Shown here: positions 23,498 through 36,500 of the stretch, piece by piece
Position numbering within the stretch: the first letter of the stretch is position 1
How the letters are laid out: the number at the start of each line of letters is the position of its first letter
Assembly (NCBI RefSeq): GCF_029227915.1
Contig: NC_079882.1
Location: forward strand, 2,912,001-2,976,000
Reading direction: 5' to 3'
DNA from: Hydractinia symbiolongicarpus
Taxonomy: Eukaryota; Cnidaria; Hydrozoa; Anthoathecata; Hydractiniidae
Length of the DNA stretch: 64,000 nucleotides
The notes under the pieces: generated by a model
Databases searched by the model: none
What the model saw: only the letters and a program-made list of their open reading frames with translations
What the model was told of the DNA's origin: nothing
Position numbers and translations under genes: made by a program

Positions 23498-25022
23498 GAG
23501 GGCAAGGTATAAGCTTTTTTGGATTGGTAATAGTGATGGATATGGAGGAGTTGGCATATTCGTTGCAGAGAAGTGGGTAGAAAAAGTAATAGATGTTATG
23601 CGTGTTAATAGTCGTATTATAGTGATAAAGTTTTTGATAGGTAATAGGATTGTCACTTTTCTGTCAGTTTGTGCTCCACAGTGTGGACTCAGTGAGGAAG
23701 ATAAAGATAAGTTTTATGATGAGTTAATAGCAGTCACATCAAAGTTTGGAGACACTGAACTTGTCATGGTGGGCGGCGACTTTAATGGTCATGTTGGGAA
23801 GTCATCTGAAGGTTATAGAGGTGTGCATGGAGGCTATGGATTTGGGAGCAGAAATAAGGAAGGGGAGAGATTGCTTGAGTTTGGAATGGCAACGGGCATG
23901 GTGGTTTGCAACACATCACTCAGTAAGAGACAGAGTAGGCTGATAACATATGAGTCAGGTGGTTGTAAGACACAGATAGATTACTTCCTGATTAGAAAGT
24001 CAGACAAGAAAGTGGTGCAGGACGTGAAAGTTATATCGGGGGAAGAGTGTGTTTCCCAGCATAGGTTGCTGGTTTGTGATATTATCTTGAAGAGTGTTAA
24101 AGAAGCCAAGGGAAAGTACAGGCCCCGTCGAAAAGTCTGGAAGCTGAAGGAAGAGATTGTAGCAAGACAATTTAGTGCAAAAGTTCAGCAGTTAGCCCAC
24201 AATGGTCAATGTGATAGTGACAATGCTGAAAGTACTTGGACTACTTTGAAGAATTGTCTTCTAGAAGCTTCTGATGATACCTGTGGGTGGACGAAAGGAC
24301 CAACTAGACATAGACAGACCTGGTGGTGGAATAATGAGGTTGACCAGTGTATAAAGGAAAAGAGGAAACTTTGGAAAGAGTGGAAGTCAGGTGGTAGTAA
24401 AAATATTTACTTAGAAGCTAAGCGTCGTGCTCGTACAGCAGTGTATAAGGCAAAATCAGAAGCAGAGAGAAACAGATTTGCAGATGTGTTAAGAAGGGAA
24501 GACCAGCGCAATAAGGTATTCAAGATAGCAAAGCAAATGAAGAAGACTAATCAAGATGTTGTAGGTGAGAAGTGTATACGTAATGATGAAGGTGTTTTGG
24601 CTAGCACAGAGGAGGAGAAAAGGGTAGCTTGGAAGAATCATTATCAGAGGTTGCTTAACACTGCGTTTGATTGGGACGAGGATAATTTGTCTGATGATGA
24701 TGTTGTAGAAGGGCCAGCTATGCAGATCAAGGCAGAATGGGTAGTGGAGACTATTAGGAAATTGAAGATTGGCAAGGCTGCAGGAGTATCAGGTATTGTT
24801 GCAGAGATGGCAAAAGCATCTGGATATATTGGAGTTGAGCTTATTACAAGTCTTGCTAACCAGATTATAAAGGATGGTGCTATTCCGAGTGAGTGGCAGT
24901 TAAGTGTAATAGTGAATTGGCACTACAGATGCAATATTTTTACTCAGACAGCTTCAGGAAAAGTATTTAGAAAAGAGAAAGAATCTCTATTTTGCCTTTG
25001 TAGATTTAGAGAAAGCTTTTGA
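23498..25022 (+). pseudogene. LINE APE endonuclease and RT N-terminal part
   Basis: Open from about 23498 (first ATG 23598). Endonuclease motifs: VMVGGDFNGHVG (D, N), CKTQIDYFLI and the terminal SQHRLLVCDI (H). A linker of basic helices follows, then RT block 1, ETIRKLKIGKAAGVSGI and IPSEWQLSVIVN. The frame then jumps to unrelated residues. Relative to intact relatives, the segment from the GYRGI/palm region to the QLQEK helix is deleted near 24920. Confidence 0.82.
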
Positions 25023-25539
25023 TAGAGTGCTATGTAAAGTTATTTGGTGGGCTATGAGAAAATTAGGTGTGGATGAGTGGCTAGTTACGATGGTACAATT
25101 TATGTACAGCACTGCTAGAAGTCGTGTCAGGATTAACGATTCACTCAGTGATGAATTTAGTGTAAATGTTGGTGTACATCAGGGTTCTGTATTTAGTCCT
25201 TTGTTGTTTATTCTAGTCTTAGAAGCGCTGTCGATGGAGTTCAGAACAGGTTGTCCATGGGAGTTATTGTATGCAGATGATTTGGTTCTCATAGCAGAGT
25301 CGATGGAAGAATTAGTTGAAAAGTTTGAGAAGTGGAAGAAAGGACTAGAAGAGAAAGGGCTAAAGGTAAACACAGCAAAGTCTAAAGTCATGATTAATAG
25401 CATTACAGCCAAGTGTGACCTTGTAGTTGGAAAGTGGCCTTGTGGAGTTTGCAGGAAAGGGGTTGGTAGTAACTCAATTTTTGTCAGACTTGCAAGCATT
25501 GGGTACAAAAGAAGTGCAGTAGTATTAGTGGAAGGTTAA
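25000..25539 (+). pseudogene. LINE reverse transcriptase palm domain
   Basis: Continues the RT in another frame: FAFVDLEKAFDRVL (motif A, 25000-25035, before the first ATG of this frame), GVHQGSVFSPLLF (motif B, with S for the usual L/P step), LLYADDLVLIAES (catalytic YADD) and KGLKVNTAKSKVM. Ends with WPCGVCRKGVGSNSIF, the start of a Cys/His knuckle that is broken afterwards. Confidence 0.85.
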
Positions 25540-26230
25540 GAGCTGACATTCAGTTTGTATGCAAGCGTTGCAAAGGTGAGATTATAGAGAATGAAGTATT
25601 TCCAGCTTTAATGATGTACAACAGTGGCTCGTTAGAGATAGTTGAGAACTTCTGTTACTTAGGTGATATGTTGGGCAGTGAAGGGGGTGTTGGAAGAAGT
25701 GTTACTTGCAGGATAGGTTCTGCTTGAAAAAAGTTCAGAGAGTTACTTCCTTTGTTGACTAGGAGAGCCCTTTCAATTTAGGTAAAAGGTAGGTTGTATG
25801 AGGCCTGTGTAAGAAGTGTTATGTTGTACGGTAGTGAGACATGGGCAGGGGAGCAGGAAGATCTTGACCGTTTAGAAAGGAATGATATGAGAATGGTTAG
25901 ATAGATGTGTAACGCCAGTCTGAGAGACAGAAAGAGTTCAGATGAGCTAAGAAGCAGGCTAAGTCTCCGTACATTAAAGGTGTTATCCAGATAAGAAGAT
26001 TAAATTGGCTGAGGCACTTGGAAAGAATGGAGGAGGATAATTGGGTAAGAAAGTGTAGAGACTTGATAGTTCCTGGGGCAAAGCCCAGAGGCAGACCGAG
26101 AAAGACTTAGCAGGAGGTTATAAGGACAGACTTGATACAGAGGAAGTTGAGTTTAGATCTAACGCAGTCTAGATCAGATTGGAAGCCCGTCCAGCCCATG
26201 CTAGCATGGAAAACGGACGTTAAGCCGAGA
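25540..26230 (+). pseudogene. LINE C-terminal region, multiple stops
   Basis: Scattered readable pieces include RLYEACVRSVMLYGSETWAG, ERNDMRMVR, WLRHLERMEEDNWVRKC and PRGRPRKT, the usual C-terminus of this LINE type, interrupted by TAG/TGA codons. It ends just before the ATG-rich tail. Confidence 0.75.
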
Positions 26231-26259
26231 ATGATGATGATGACAATGATGGTGAACTA

Positions 26260-27499
26260 CAAAGAAGAAAATTCATAGTTGTATGAATGGTATATATATA
26301 AATTTTTCAAGGAAATATTTTTTTTTAATTAACCCAATCTATATTAAAGATTTCCATTAATTCTTACTTTCAGTGAAATTTATTTTTTTAATCTTGACAT
26401 TTTCTGTTCAGTGAATTTGCAAAAAATATTTTATTATTCAAACATTGGTTAATTTTTCAAATAATGTTTTTCAGACAGTGTTATATACTAAGTAAACATT
26501 TTATAAATAATTAAGACAACTAAAACAATACACTAAGCCATGGGTTTACTAAGATATTTATTGAAACAAAAAAAGATTTCGATTTTATCAGTTTGTTTGT
26601 ATTTGTAGAATTGTGTTGTGTTACACTATATGCAATATTATATTTTATGTTTTCTTTTTCTTTTGTTCTATTTTCACCTGTTTTTTATTGTGTGTGGTTT
26701 TATTATGTTTCATAGTAAAAAATTAGTCTGGTGTTAAGATATGAAAGAATTAAAGGTGTTTATGTTGTTTTGTTGAGTAGTATATTGAGGTCAGGTTGTT
26801 ATTTTTTTATTTTTTGAAATTTCTATGTTTTATACATGTGTTAAAATCAGAGAAGAAATATTGGTAGGCAAGGAAACAAGGGCATCTATATCTTATTCTT
26901 GGTAATTTCTAAAGTGTTTACAGGATAGTCTTTATTTTCTATTTGATAGATAAGACTATTACTGCAAACAAATGTAAATCATTGATTGCATCAGACGTAA
27001 TTAAGAAGTCATTATAAATTTTAAATTTCTTTTAACGACTGAAATTTCTATTGTATTTCTAACCAATGACTCTAACCAATGACGTGAGAATAGAGACTTG
27101 AACGTATTCTGATGTTACTTAAAAGTTATGATAATCCTCTTTGACATTAATTTAAAAACACTTATTAAATCAAACTGTGTAGCTTTTGTTGTGTTTTATA
27201 AGTAGGATGTTAGTTTTTGTTGGTTGCCAGCACATGTGCATGAAAGTGTTTTTGTTTCCCATGTTGTGTTACGTGCTGCTTTTTGATGAAGTGTTTATCG
27301 TTTGTCTTGGTTCATGTAAATACAAAACTGTCGTTTACCATATTTTAATTATTTTAATTACATCTTGCTACTTATTGACCTCATTAAAGAGATTAATTCA
27401 TTTCTTTAATTGTGGCAGACAATTGAAAAAATTGCATCCATGTATCTACAATAGTTTTAATATTGAACAGTTTAGAAGAAAAAAGTAAATATTAAAAAA
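26260..27499. other. Upstream region of the D8C gene, nothing else recognised
   Basis: AT-rich sequence between the LINE tail and the presumed start codon at 27500. It should contain the promoter, but no individual element can be assigned with confidence. Confidence 0.4.
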
Positions 27500-27545
27500 A
27501 TGATTTCCTTGCGAAGTTCCTTATTTCTGCTAATGTACTTCTCAG
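27500..27545 (+). CDS. D8C gene exon 1: signal peptide
   Basis: ATG then ISLRSSLFLLMYFS and donor GGTAAG. Joined in phase 1 to GALC of exon 2 it makes a classical signal peptide with cleavage likely after GALC or thereabouts. The ATG follows an A-run, with no upstream in-frame alternative of note. Confidence 0.72.
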
Positions 27546-30500
27546 GTAAGAACTTTTTTTTTGGAATTTTTTAGCAGGCATTTTATTTGTATAAACTTTC
27601 TTAGCAGACATTATTATTGTGTTTCACATATGCAGGACTAAAATTTTATTGTAGTTGTCAGAAGTGTGACTATGTTAAAATTTTGAATATGTTAAATTTT
27701 GTGTATAAAAACAAAACAAATAAAGTGTTAGATTTTACTCTGTTTAAACATTTCAAAAAATGTATTTTATTTACACACTTTACCATCTTTTGTAAAGTCA
27801 AAAGCTTCCTGTCATTAATATGAGGAATGAATAACAACAACAAAGAATGCTTTTTTGTATTATTTATATATTCCCAAAGTGATCAGAAAGTTTAAGAATT
27901 TGGGCAAAAAGTACTGCAGTGATAGCAAGTTGGACTTCGACCTAGCTATATTCAAATCCAAATTATTATTATTATTATAACAACCACCATGAAATAAAGA
28001 AATACAACCAAATACTCCATATATGAGAAATTTATCCTCTACCAAAATCAGTTTTATTACGAGAAAAACCATAAAATTTCAAAGGGGGAACTAAACCAAA
28101 AATTATTTTTTGATATGCTGTTACTACTACCATAAGAAATAAAATAAATGTGGTCATACCGTTTCATTTGAAGTCATGTAAATGTGAACTTTAATGGCAT
28201 AAAAATTGCTAGGATTCTCAACTCCCGATTTTGTGAAAAAACTGAAAAAAATTTCGCTGTGAATTGCAAAAATGTGCACTTCTATGTTTAATGCTGAACT
28301 ATTTTGTCTTCGTTGTTGTGTACTTTAATTTATATTATTTTATCTGTAAGCGATTCAGTTTTATTTATAGTTTTCAGCAGCACTTCTTTTTTCTTCTTTT
28401 GTGATTTTTTGTTACTATGCTATGTTATGCAAAAACTAACTTAGTATGCTTAAAAACATCTGTTTCTGACAATATTTACTCATCACATTATAGTTGTATT
28501 GTAAAACTTTATTGTGTGCACATTTATGTAATTGAAAAAATATTTACAAGTTAAATTAGTAGGATTGTGTGGACTGAAAATGGGAACATACATAAAACCC
28601 AAAACAATCAGTGAAAGAAAGATTTGCTGACCATTCCAGGATCACATTTAAGGTTACTGTAAAGGAAAAAATCACTTGATGAGTAGTCTCAGAAAAAACC
28701 TTATAATTTATCAATACTTTTATATTTTTTAATATTTTTTTTTTGTTTCTGAACGCTTGATGAAATTCTTTTTTGATGATGTTATTTTCGTGAGAGCTAA
28801 TCAGTAATTTATACAAAAAAATATGTGAACCTTTTGTGCATAATTTATTCAGCTTTCCATTACCGAAAATTTCAATGAGCCAATAGGAAGTTTTCGGAAA
28901 AAGAGACCACAAGTAAACTATCTAAAATATTATTATGCATATTTTTATACGGGAGTTCCATATTATGCATAATGTTTACAAAAAAAATGCTCAACTTATT
29001 TTGCACATATTTTTCGAAGGTGTAAAGGATATAACACATCTAAAAAGGCTTTTTCCAGAAAAAGAGATGTTCCAAATATTTTCATGGAATATAAAATATG
29101 TCATTGGAAAGAGAATTTTTTTTCTCTATATGTCATGAATTTTTTGCAAAAAACCTAAAAAAAAAATTGTTTCCTTTACAGTAACCTTAACATGCATATA
29201 GGTGAATATTTATCATAGCACATCCGTATTTCATTCTCAACAGAGAATGCTTCACCCCGATCAGACCTCTGATCATGACGGGCGAGTATAATGCGTGTAA
29301 GTCATATTGAAGAAGAACTTCTTTGTTCATCACTAACATACTGCCAAGCAGTGAGCGGGATTCGATCCGCGGTCCCCAGAACTGGGAGCCGCAGACGAAC
29401 CCACTACACTACGTACGGCAATATGTTAGTGATGAACTCAGATAGTTTATCCGGATGGTGTGTATACATATAGCTGAATATTTACCATAGCACATCCGTA
29501 TTTCATTCTCAACAGAGAACGCTTCACCCTGAATGAAATACGGATGTGCTATGATAAATATTCACCTATATGTATACACACCATCCGGATAAACTATCTG
29601 AGTTCATCACTAACATATTGCCGTACGTAGTGTAGTTCACTGCTTGGCAGTATGTTAGTGATAAACAAAGTAGTTCTTCAATATGACTTACACGCATTAT
29701 ATTCCCCGTCATGATCAGAGGTCTGATCGGGGTGAAGCATTCTCTGTTGAGAATAAAATACGGATGTGCTATGATAAATATTCACCTATATGTATACACA
29801 CCATCCGGATAAACTATCTGAGTTCATCACTAACATATTGCCGCACGTAGTGTAGTGGGTTCGTCTGCAGCTCCCAGTTCTGGGGACCGCGGATTGAATC
29901 CCGCTCACTGCTTGGCAGTATGTTAGTGATGAACAAAGTAGTTCTTCTTCAATATAACCTTAACATGCAGGGTGTATTTTTGCTTTTAACAAGACCACAT
30001 CCAAAATCTTAATTTTTATGAAGACTTGACCAACACAAAATCGGAAAGCATACCTGAAAAGTTTTACCATTTTTGTTGCACATATACTAAAAGAATCTTT
30101 AAAAAACCTAGAAATCGGCAGACATTTTGTTTAATTATAAAATATACATTGTTAAAATATTTGCTATATAGTAAGGAAGGTTTTTTGATTTAGATTTCAC
30201 TTTAGGATTCAGTTTCTTTTAGGAATGCATTTTATTTCAATTCTAGACATTAAAAAGAAGAAAAATAATCAATAAACCAGTTGATTCAAGTTCAAAATGA
30301 TATTGCTATCCACATATTGTGCGTACAATTTCCATGATACTTTGGAAGAAATAGAAGGAACTATCAGCTAAATTTAGCTAAATTTGTATTTTACTTAAAG
30401 TTAATTTTGCACATGTTGTTGTTCTAAGTGGCCTAAACTGAAAATCAACTTTTCTCAATTATGCTCAATGTTTTTGATAAACATTTCATTTCTAAAATAT

Positions 30501-33500
30501 GTGAAGGTTTAAAATTACATTAATTAAATGCAAGAAGAATTTAAAATAATACTTTTTACCTTTTACAGGTGCTTTGTGCAGAAGCATGAAAGACTTACCA
30601 TCAGAATGTTTTGATGCAGAAGAAATTGATGATAGTACCAGGGCTTTTGATGTATTTGATACCCCTACATCAAAAGCTAATGACTTAAATTTGAAGAAAG
30701 GTTGGTACCGAATTTTAGGAAAAGCTGGAAATAGTTTAAAGCAAGGGTTCGAGAAAGTTTTAAACACTGGTGATAGTCCACCAAATTTTTGCGGCACAGT
30801 ACACGCTGGTAGTTTGATGGGAGACCATCCAACAGAAGAAGAGGGAATGGTAGAAATGTCAGTTTGCTTCAGAGACAGATTTTGTTATTTTCATAATGTA
30901 AGAACATGCGAGTGCAAAAGTAAAATAAAAATTTATGTACGCAATTGTCGAAAACACTTTATTTACTGGCTTTCACCTACAAGCTCTAATCAAAGGTATT
31001 GCACGGGAAGAACTAGTTTAGCTGGACCAAAAGGTATGTTAACTGTTTTTTTTTTTTATTATTTACATCAGCCAGAGTTTTAGGTTGAAAAACTCTTCAG
31101 CTTTGTTAGCAATGAAGCAGGGGTTCACTTGTGAATCAATTCAAATTTTCTATTAAAAAACATTTTTAAAGATGTACTTAAAGATATTTATTTATTATAG
31201 GTGGTTTATTCGGGGCGAGGTGGGGTAAGGCGGGGTTGGGTGAGTTTGGACGGGTGGGGGGAGAGGAATGGGCAGAGAGGAATAGGCGGAGTGGAACAGG
31301 CGGAGTGAAACAGGTAGAATTCTGCCAAAAGTGGTCTGCTTCATCCTGAATGAAAAGTTAAACCCACACCATCCAATGAGAACACACAGAATGTAAACTC
31401 TAAGTTAAAACAAGCTTGTCACTTTTTAATTGTTTTTAGATTAGCAATGTGGCTATAACTTGGGATCTGCATGTCAGTTTCATAGTGATTTGCAAAGTTT
31501 ATTGTTACTTTCAAGGTTTATTGTGCTCCAGAAAATAGGATGTAGCCCATAAAGTTATAACAAGAAAACTAAATATTTGCTAAGCATATACACTTGCTAC
31601 TCAGGAAAAGAATGCAAAGAAATGTTGCAGAATAATTGTTTAAAATCTTACTACTTGGAAATTATTCTGCTAGAAATTCTTTTTCATTTGTTTGGAGAGG
31701 ACCCCCAGTGATCCAACAATTAAAAAGATTAGAAATTAGGATAGATACTGAAAATTAAAAAACTAAATCTTTTTTTTTATCAAACTATAGTTTGTGCCTT
31801 CATCTTCTTTTTCTTCTATACACACTTTCATACATTTTCAGAGTAACACTCTGAATAACTACCATGCTTTCAGTATTCTTATACTGCCAAAAAAAAAGCC
31901 AAGGTGTTTTGTAATTTTGTGCAGGTTACATTGGAAAACTAAGGGAAAGATACCTTCACAAGTAATCCTTTTTCATGATTATATTATTGTATAAAATTTG
32001 CACTAATTAATCTTAATGACATTTTAATAATTTTATCAAAGTTTTTTTCATCAATAGGCTAAAAAACATTTTTTTGTGAATTTAAGCAGTGTTTAAATGA
32101 CTCAACTAGTTGAAGTAACCTTTAGCTCCAACTAGTTGAAGTGTGTAAGCACAAGTTGAAAGAAAAGAAGTCTGCTTTCAACATAAAAGGTCGAACATTG
32201 CTTAACTCTTTTAACAAGTTTAAAGAAAGATCTTATTCTTACTGGGTAGCTTGTTTGATATAAGAATAGTTTTTTAAAAGGTTTTGTTAATGTTCACAGC
32301 AGGCTTAGGACTTAGTAATCTTGCGTTATTTGGTTCACTCATTTAAAACATGCTAATTGTTGCTGACACAGCATGACTATTTCCCCTGAACTTCACGACC
32401 TTCGTGGACCCTGACTTGAATTTTTTCATTGTGTGGGCATGCTAAGGAATGCTACTTGTGAATTTTACACGCTCTACCTAGCCTATGCGTGTGCAAAAAT
32501 AGAGACTTTGCAGTCTGTCGGCTGAAGAGTAGTGATCGTTTACCCTTCTGTTCATTTTTGAAAAATGATGAAATAATTGGTTTTGTTTTATTAATTTTGT
32601 TCATGATTGTGGGTCATTTTGTGTTTTTCTTTCGTTTTTTGCAATAAAAACAGAAGACTGTTTTACACAAATATATTTAACTTCTGGTTGGAGCAACTAA
32701 TTCAACCTCTAAGTTATTTTTTTGCAAAACTGCAAATTTATGTCCATACTGTAGTTTTTTTTCCTTATCTTGTAGTAGTTAACAAAATCTCCAAAGCTAT
32801 CGAATGTTCACAGTACACAATCATGAAAGACCTTAATTCACGGGTATGGGACCAAGTGGGTGATGTCACTTGTGACCAAAATGTTGGTTGGTTTCGGTTT
32901 GATAAAGCATCTGGTTATGAAATTTCATCCAAATGTACTGTGAATGCAAAATCACTTACAAGGATTGGACAATCGTGTAGTGCAGAATTCCGTGGTTGGA
33001 TGGTCGACCGCCATCCCACACTTGAGGAAGGGAGAGTCAGTAGAAGAATTTGTTTTTCATATGCTGCTCATTGTGTGTGTGATTTTTTTGGACAAATATC
33101 TGTGCGGAATTGTGGTCAGTATTACGTCTATCGCCTGCAGAAGGCACCAATTTGCAATGCAAGGTATTGTGGAGCTGCAAATGGATCATTAGCTGCAGGT
33201 ATTGTGGATTTTTTTAATTGAAAAATTAATTGCAATGCTTAAAAACTTATTTGTAATATATTAAAAAACATACCGCAGTTACGAAGGTGTGTCATGGGTA
33301 ACCTTTTCAACCTTTGTTTTTTTAAACAGTGAATGATCCTAAAAAGCCTGCTGTAGAAAAAAACAAAGATATCTGCAAAATGTATCAAACATCGTACGAT
33401 CCAGATCGCTTATGGTCGTACACAATTCCCACTGTAAACAAATGCGATGCATCCTTTTATGGTAGATATCGTTTTGGGTCTATCTACACACCATGGAGTA

Positions 33501-36500
33501 TTAAGGAAGGGTGCAACACTTCTGACATGCATCTAATCACGCATAGGTGTGGCTCCACCTACCAGGGTTTCATGGAGGGTAAACATCCAGCAGTGGAAGA
33601 TGGTTACGTGGAGAGAGTTATTTGTTTTCAATCCACGAAAGTTCCTTGTGAGTGTAAGCACACCACTATTGTGGGCGTAAAGAACTGTGGTAAATATTTC
33701 GTTTACGACTTTAAAAGTGTGCCAGAGTGCAATTCAAGATTTTGCATGGTGGCTAATGGATCTGCAGGTAAGCTGGTATTAAATTAATGATTTTATCGGT
33801 GGCAGTTAGTAATAAGTAATAAGCTTTATACCTGTTGTCCTTCGTGTAACAATTAGTGTATATTGGGATTGAATTCGATAGTGTCCACTGCAGTGTACAG
33901 GCACTGAAACTATATAGTCTTTTGAGATTATATCCTAACGGTTGGCTCATCTTTCCCTCTGATAATAACTAAGTTACATTACCCGCTAGAAATACCAATA
34001 GCATTGCTCTAATTTGCTACCCTGCCACTCAAGCTAATCAACGGTAAGTAGAATGCTTCAAATTAATTTAAAAGGGGCCGCAGTTGGGTTCAAACTTTTA
34101 ACTTTAAGATTACAACCACAATGCTTTGCCACTACATCATCCATGTTAACAATAACCATCATTTTTGAAGGATGACAGCAAGCCCTGGTTTCATGTGATT
34201 CAGGGAAACCTTGTAGTTAAAGGGTTTGAAAAATTTCTTATTTTTGGAAAAGTCGATCAAAAAAGGACAACTTGGTAAAGAATTGGGAACGCTTAAAAAA
34301 AGAAACCACTGTATAGTTTGCAACCATAATATCCTCCTAACATATGTGTGTGTGTTACTTTTTTACCTGCGGGAGAAATTGCTAACAAAGGTTTCACGTT
34401 TTTTAGTCCAATTTATGCCTACACACTTCACTCTCAATCGTCATCATTGTTCAAAAACGGACACAGTGTTTGTGGCTTTAATGTAAAACACGATATAATA
34501 TTTTGCAAGCTAAAATTCAATTCGAGTTTTCAACTTATCATCCCCTCCAGTATATATTTTTTGATAGAATGGAAATTTGATAATTTAAAAAAAACAATAA
34601 TTTAATCCTTGAGTTAAGCTTGCTCTAAATACGAAATGTAGTTTTAAAAAGAACAATAAAAGTAAAAGTTGCAGATAATATTTCAAACGATTCAAAAAGT
34701 ATTTCAATTCACCATATAACACAATTACACTTGCCGTCATGATTAGAGTTCCCATTGGAATGTACCATCAGTTAAGATCGACTACACGTGAGTCATGGCA
34801 AAGCTTGAATCTACATCGACAATTTATCCGCGTATTTACATAAAGATTTTCAGTAATAATAGCATACAACCATACATTTCAACTAAATTCACTTTGTTCA
34901 ATTACATGGCACTAAGGTAACTTTTGAGTTAGTCTAGGGAACTTGAGGGATGAAATTTTTCTACTGCTAACACTAAAGCATTATTTTCGGCAAGGGTTTT
35001 GAAAATGTATCATGTTTTACGGAGAGAAAACAGAGAAAGTGCTTTGTACGGATTAATTGCGTGCCAACTTTTTCACAGAACTGCCTCGCTGTATGTACGC
35101 TGTATGCTGCAATGAAACGTCACTCAACATCTGTTAACCCAGTCAAACTTGAGATTTGAAAATTTTCTTTTGCCTTCCTGTTTTTAGAGATCACAATTGA
35201 TCCAGGAAGACCAACGTTATATCCCATACCAGCTCCTGGTTACACTCCACCGCCTGCTGAGAAGGAAGTGAGAGAAGGTATTGTTGTTTCTTAATGATGT
35301 GGATTATTTATTATTATTTACCCACGGAGGTTTTAACACTGGGTCATTCCGTGTCAAGTGGACCAAAGTTTTTAAAGTCCCCACATGCACCATCTCAGGT
35401 TTTGATAAAATTTGGTGGGAATGTTTCTACATGTAAGATGAGTTAATCCTGAAAATTTCAGCTCTGTATCTTTTCTCGTTTTGAAAATATGCCTTTTCAA
35501 AGTTTACCAGTTTCTCGTAAAATCGCAATTCTGGGGTGCAGAACCAATTTCTGGCAGACTTTGAGCACCAGTAATTCTTGATCAAATTGCATTAAGATTC
35601 TCAAAATTAACAATCTCAAACATATCCATGAGTACTATGGAAAAAATCAAACAAAAAAGTTGGTCGGGCAATATTCAAGCCATAATGGCAGCCTAAAAGT
35701 GCCGAAAATTCATTTGCGCACGAAAAAAAATGGAATTTCAAAGTGCCCGTGACCAAAATTGGGCGTTTTAAATATGGCAAATGTGATTGATTAAACATCT
35801 ATACATAGAGGACCATTCGGTTAAAGAAAATGAAAAAAATAATATTAAGTCAGATCAACAGCTATTGGGTCCTGAAAATACACCCGCAGGGAATTTGAAA
35901 AAAAATAGGTCATTGTTTAAAGCCGCAGAAACCAATGGTCACAGTTACTTTATAGGCTGAATCTTTTTTCACTGTTCACCCCAACCATAAACTTGTAGTA
36001 TCAACAAAAAAATAGTGGGGACTCATGGGGAAGGTGTATATTCAGGCCATTCAACATGGCCTAAAATTGTCAAAAAAGTAAAAATCATGCATTTTTTTCA
36101 AATTCCTGCGGGTGTATTTTCAGGACCCAATAGCTGATTATTACAAAAGGGAGGTTCTTTGTGCTTTATACCGCAACGCCTTTACAACAGTGTGTTTTGT
36201 GTTCAGATAAAAACTCCAGCTTAATCACATCAACTACAGTACTGGCCATCATCCTCCTCATCGTAATCATTCTTGTCGTTTTGCTTATCTTTATCATTGT
36301 CTGCATGGTGTGGCCTATATATCGTCAGCATGAACCTCGAGTGCGTCGTGAGTCATCTGAACTGTCGCAATTGGTAACACCAGTTGAGGTGGCATCTGAA
36401 GCTAAACCAAGCGGTAGTAATGGACAGATCTATAAAGAGGAAAAGGTTCAAAATTTCGAGGAAACTCCTATCCCCCCATATCCGTCCGTACCTCCTCCGG

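Larger units (their letters stand above)
23490..26255 (+). mobile_element. RTE-like non-LTR retrotransposon (LINE), 5'-truncated and broken
   Basis: The order is APE endonuclease (N-terminal part missing), reverse transcriptase with an internal deletion, a short Cys motif, and a C-terminal region ending near an (ATG)n tail at 26230-26255. The first recognisable codons (KLFWIGNSDGYGGVGIF) start near 23510, so the element is 5'-truncated as usual for LINEs. Stops and frameshifts show it is inactive. The clade (RTE versus a related one) rests on the endonuclease style and microsatellite tail. Confidence 0.82.
29197..29954. mobile_element. Head-to-head SINE composite with 15-bp target duplication
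   Basis: The insertion is bracketed by TAACCTTAACATGCA at 29182-29196 and 29955-29969. Inside are one reverse copy (about 29200-29510) and two forward copies (about 29530-29755 and 29755-29954) of the same roughly 300-bp unit, each marked by ACACACCATCCGGATAAAC and CATCACTAACAT. The reverse and last forward copies contain a tRNA-like core. The middle copy has lost 48 bp of it exactly. Lies in D8C intron 1. Confidence 0.8.

Noticed and set aside
29350-29910. tRNA genes
   Set aside because: A- and B-box-like segments and an anticodon-like hairpin exist, but the acceptor stems do not pair and copies recur inside a repeat unit: SINE cores.
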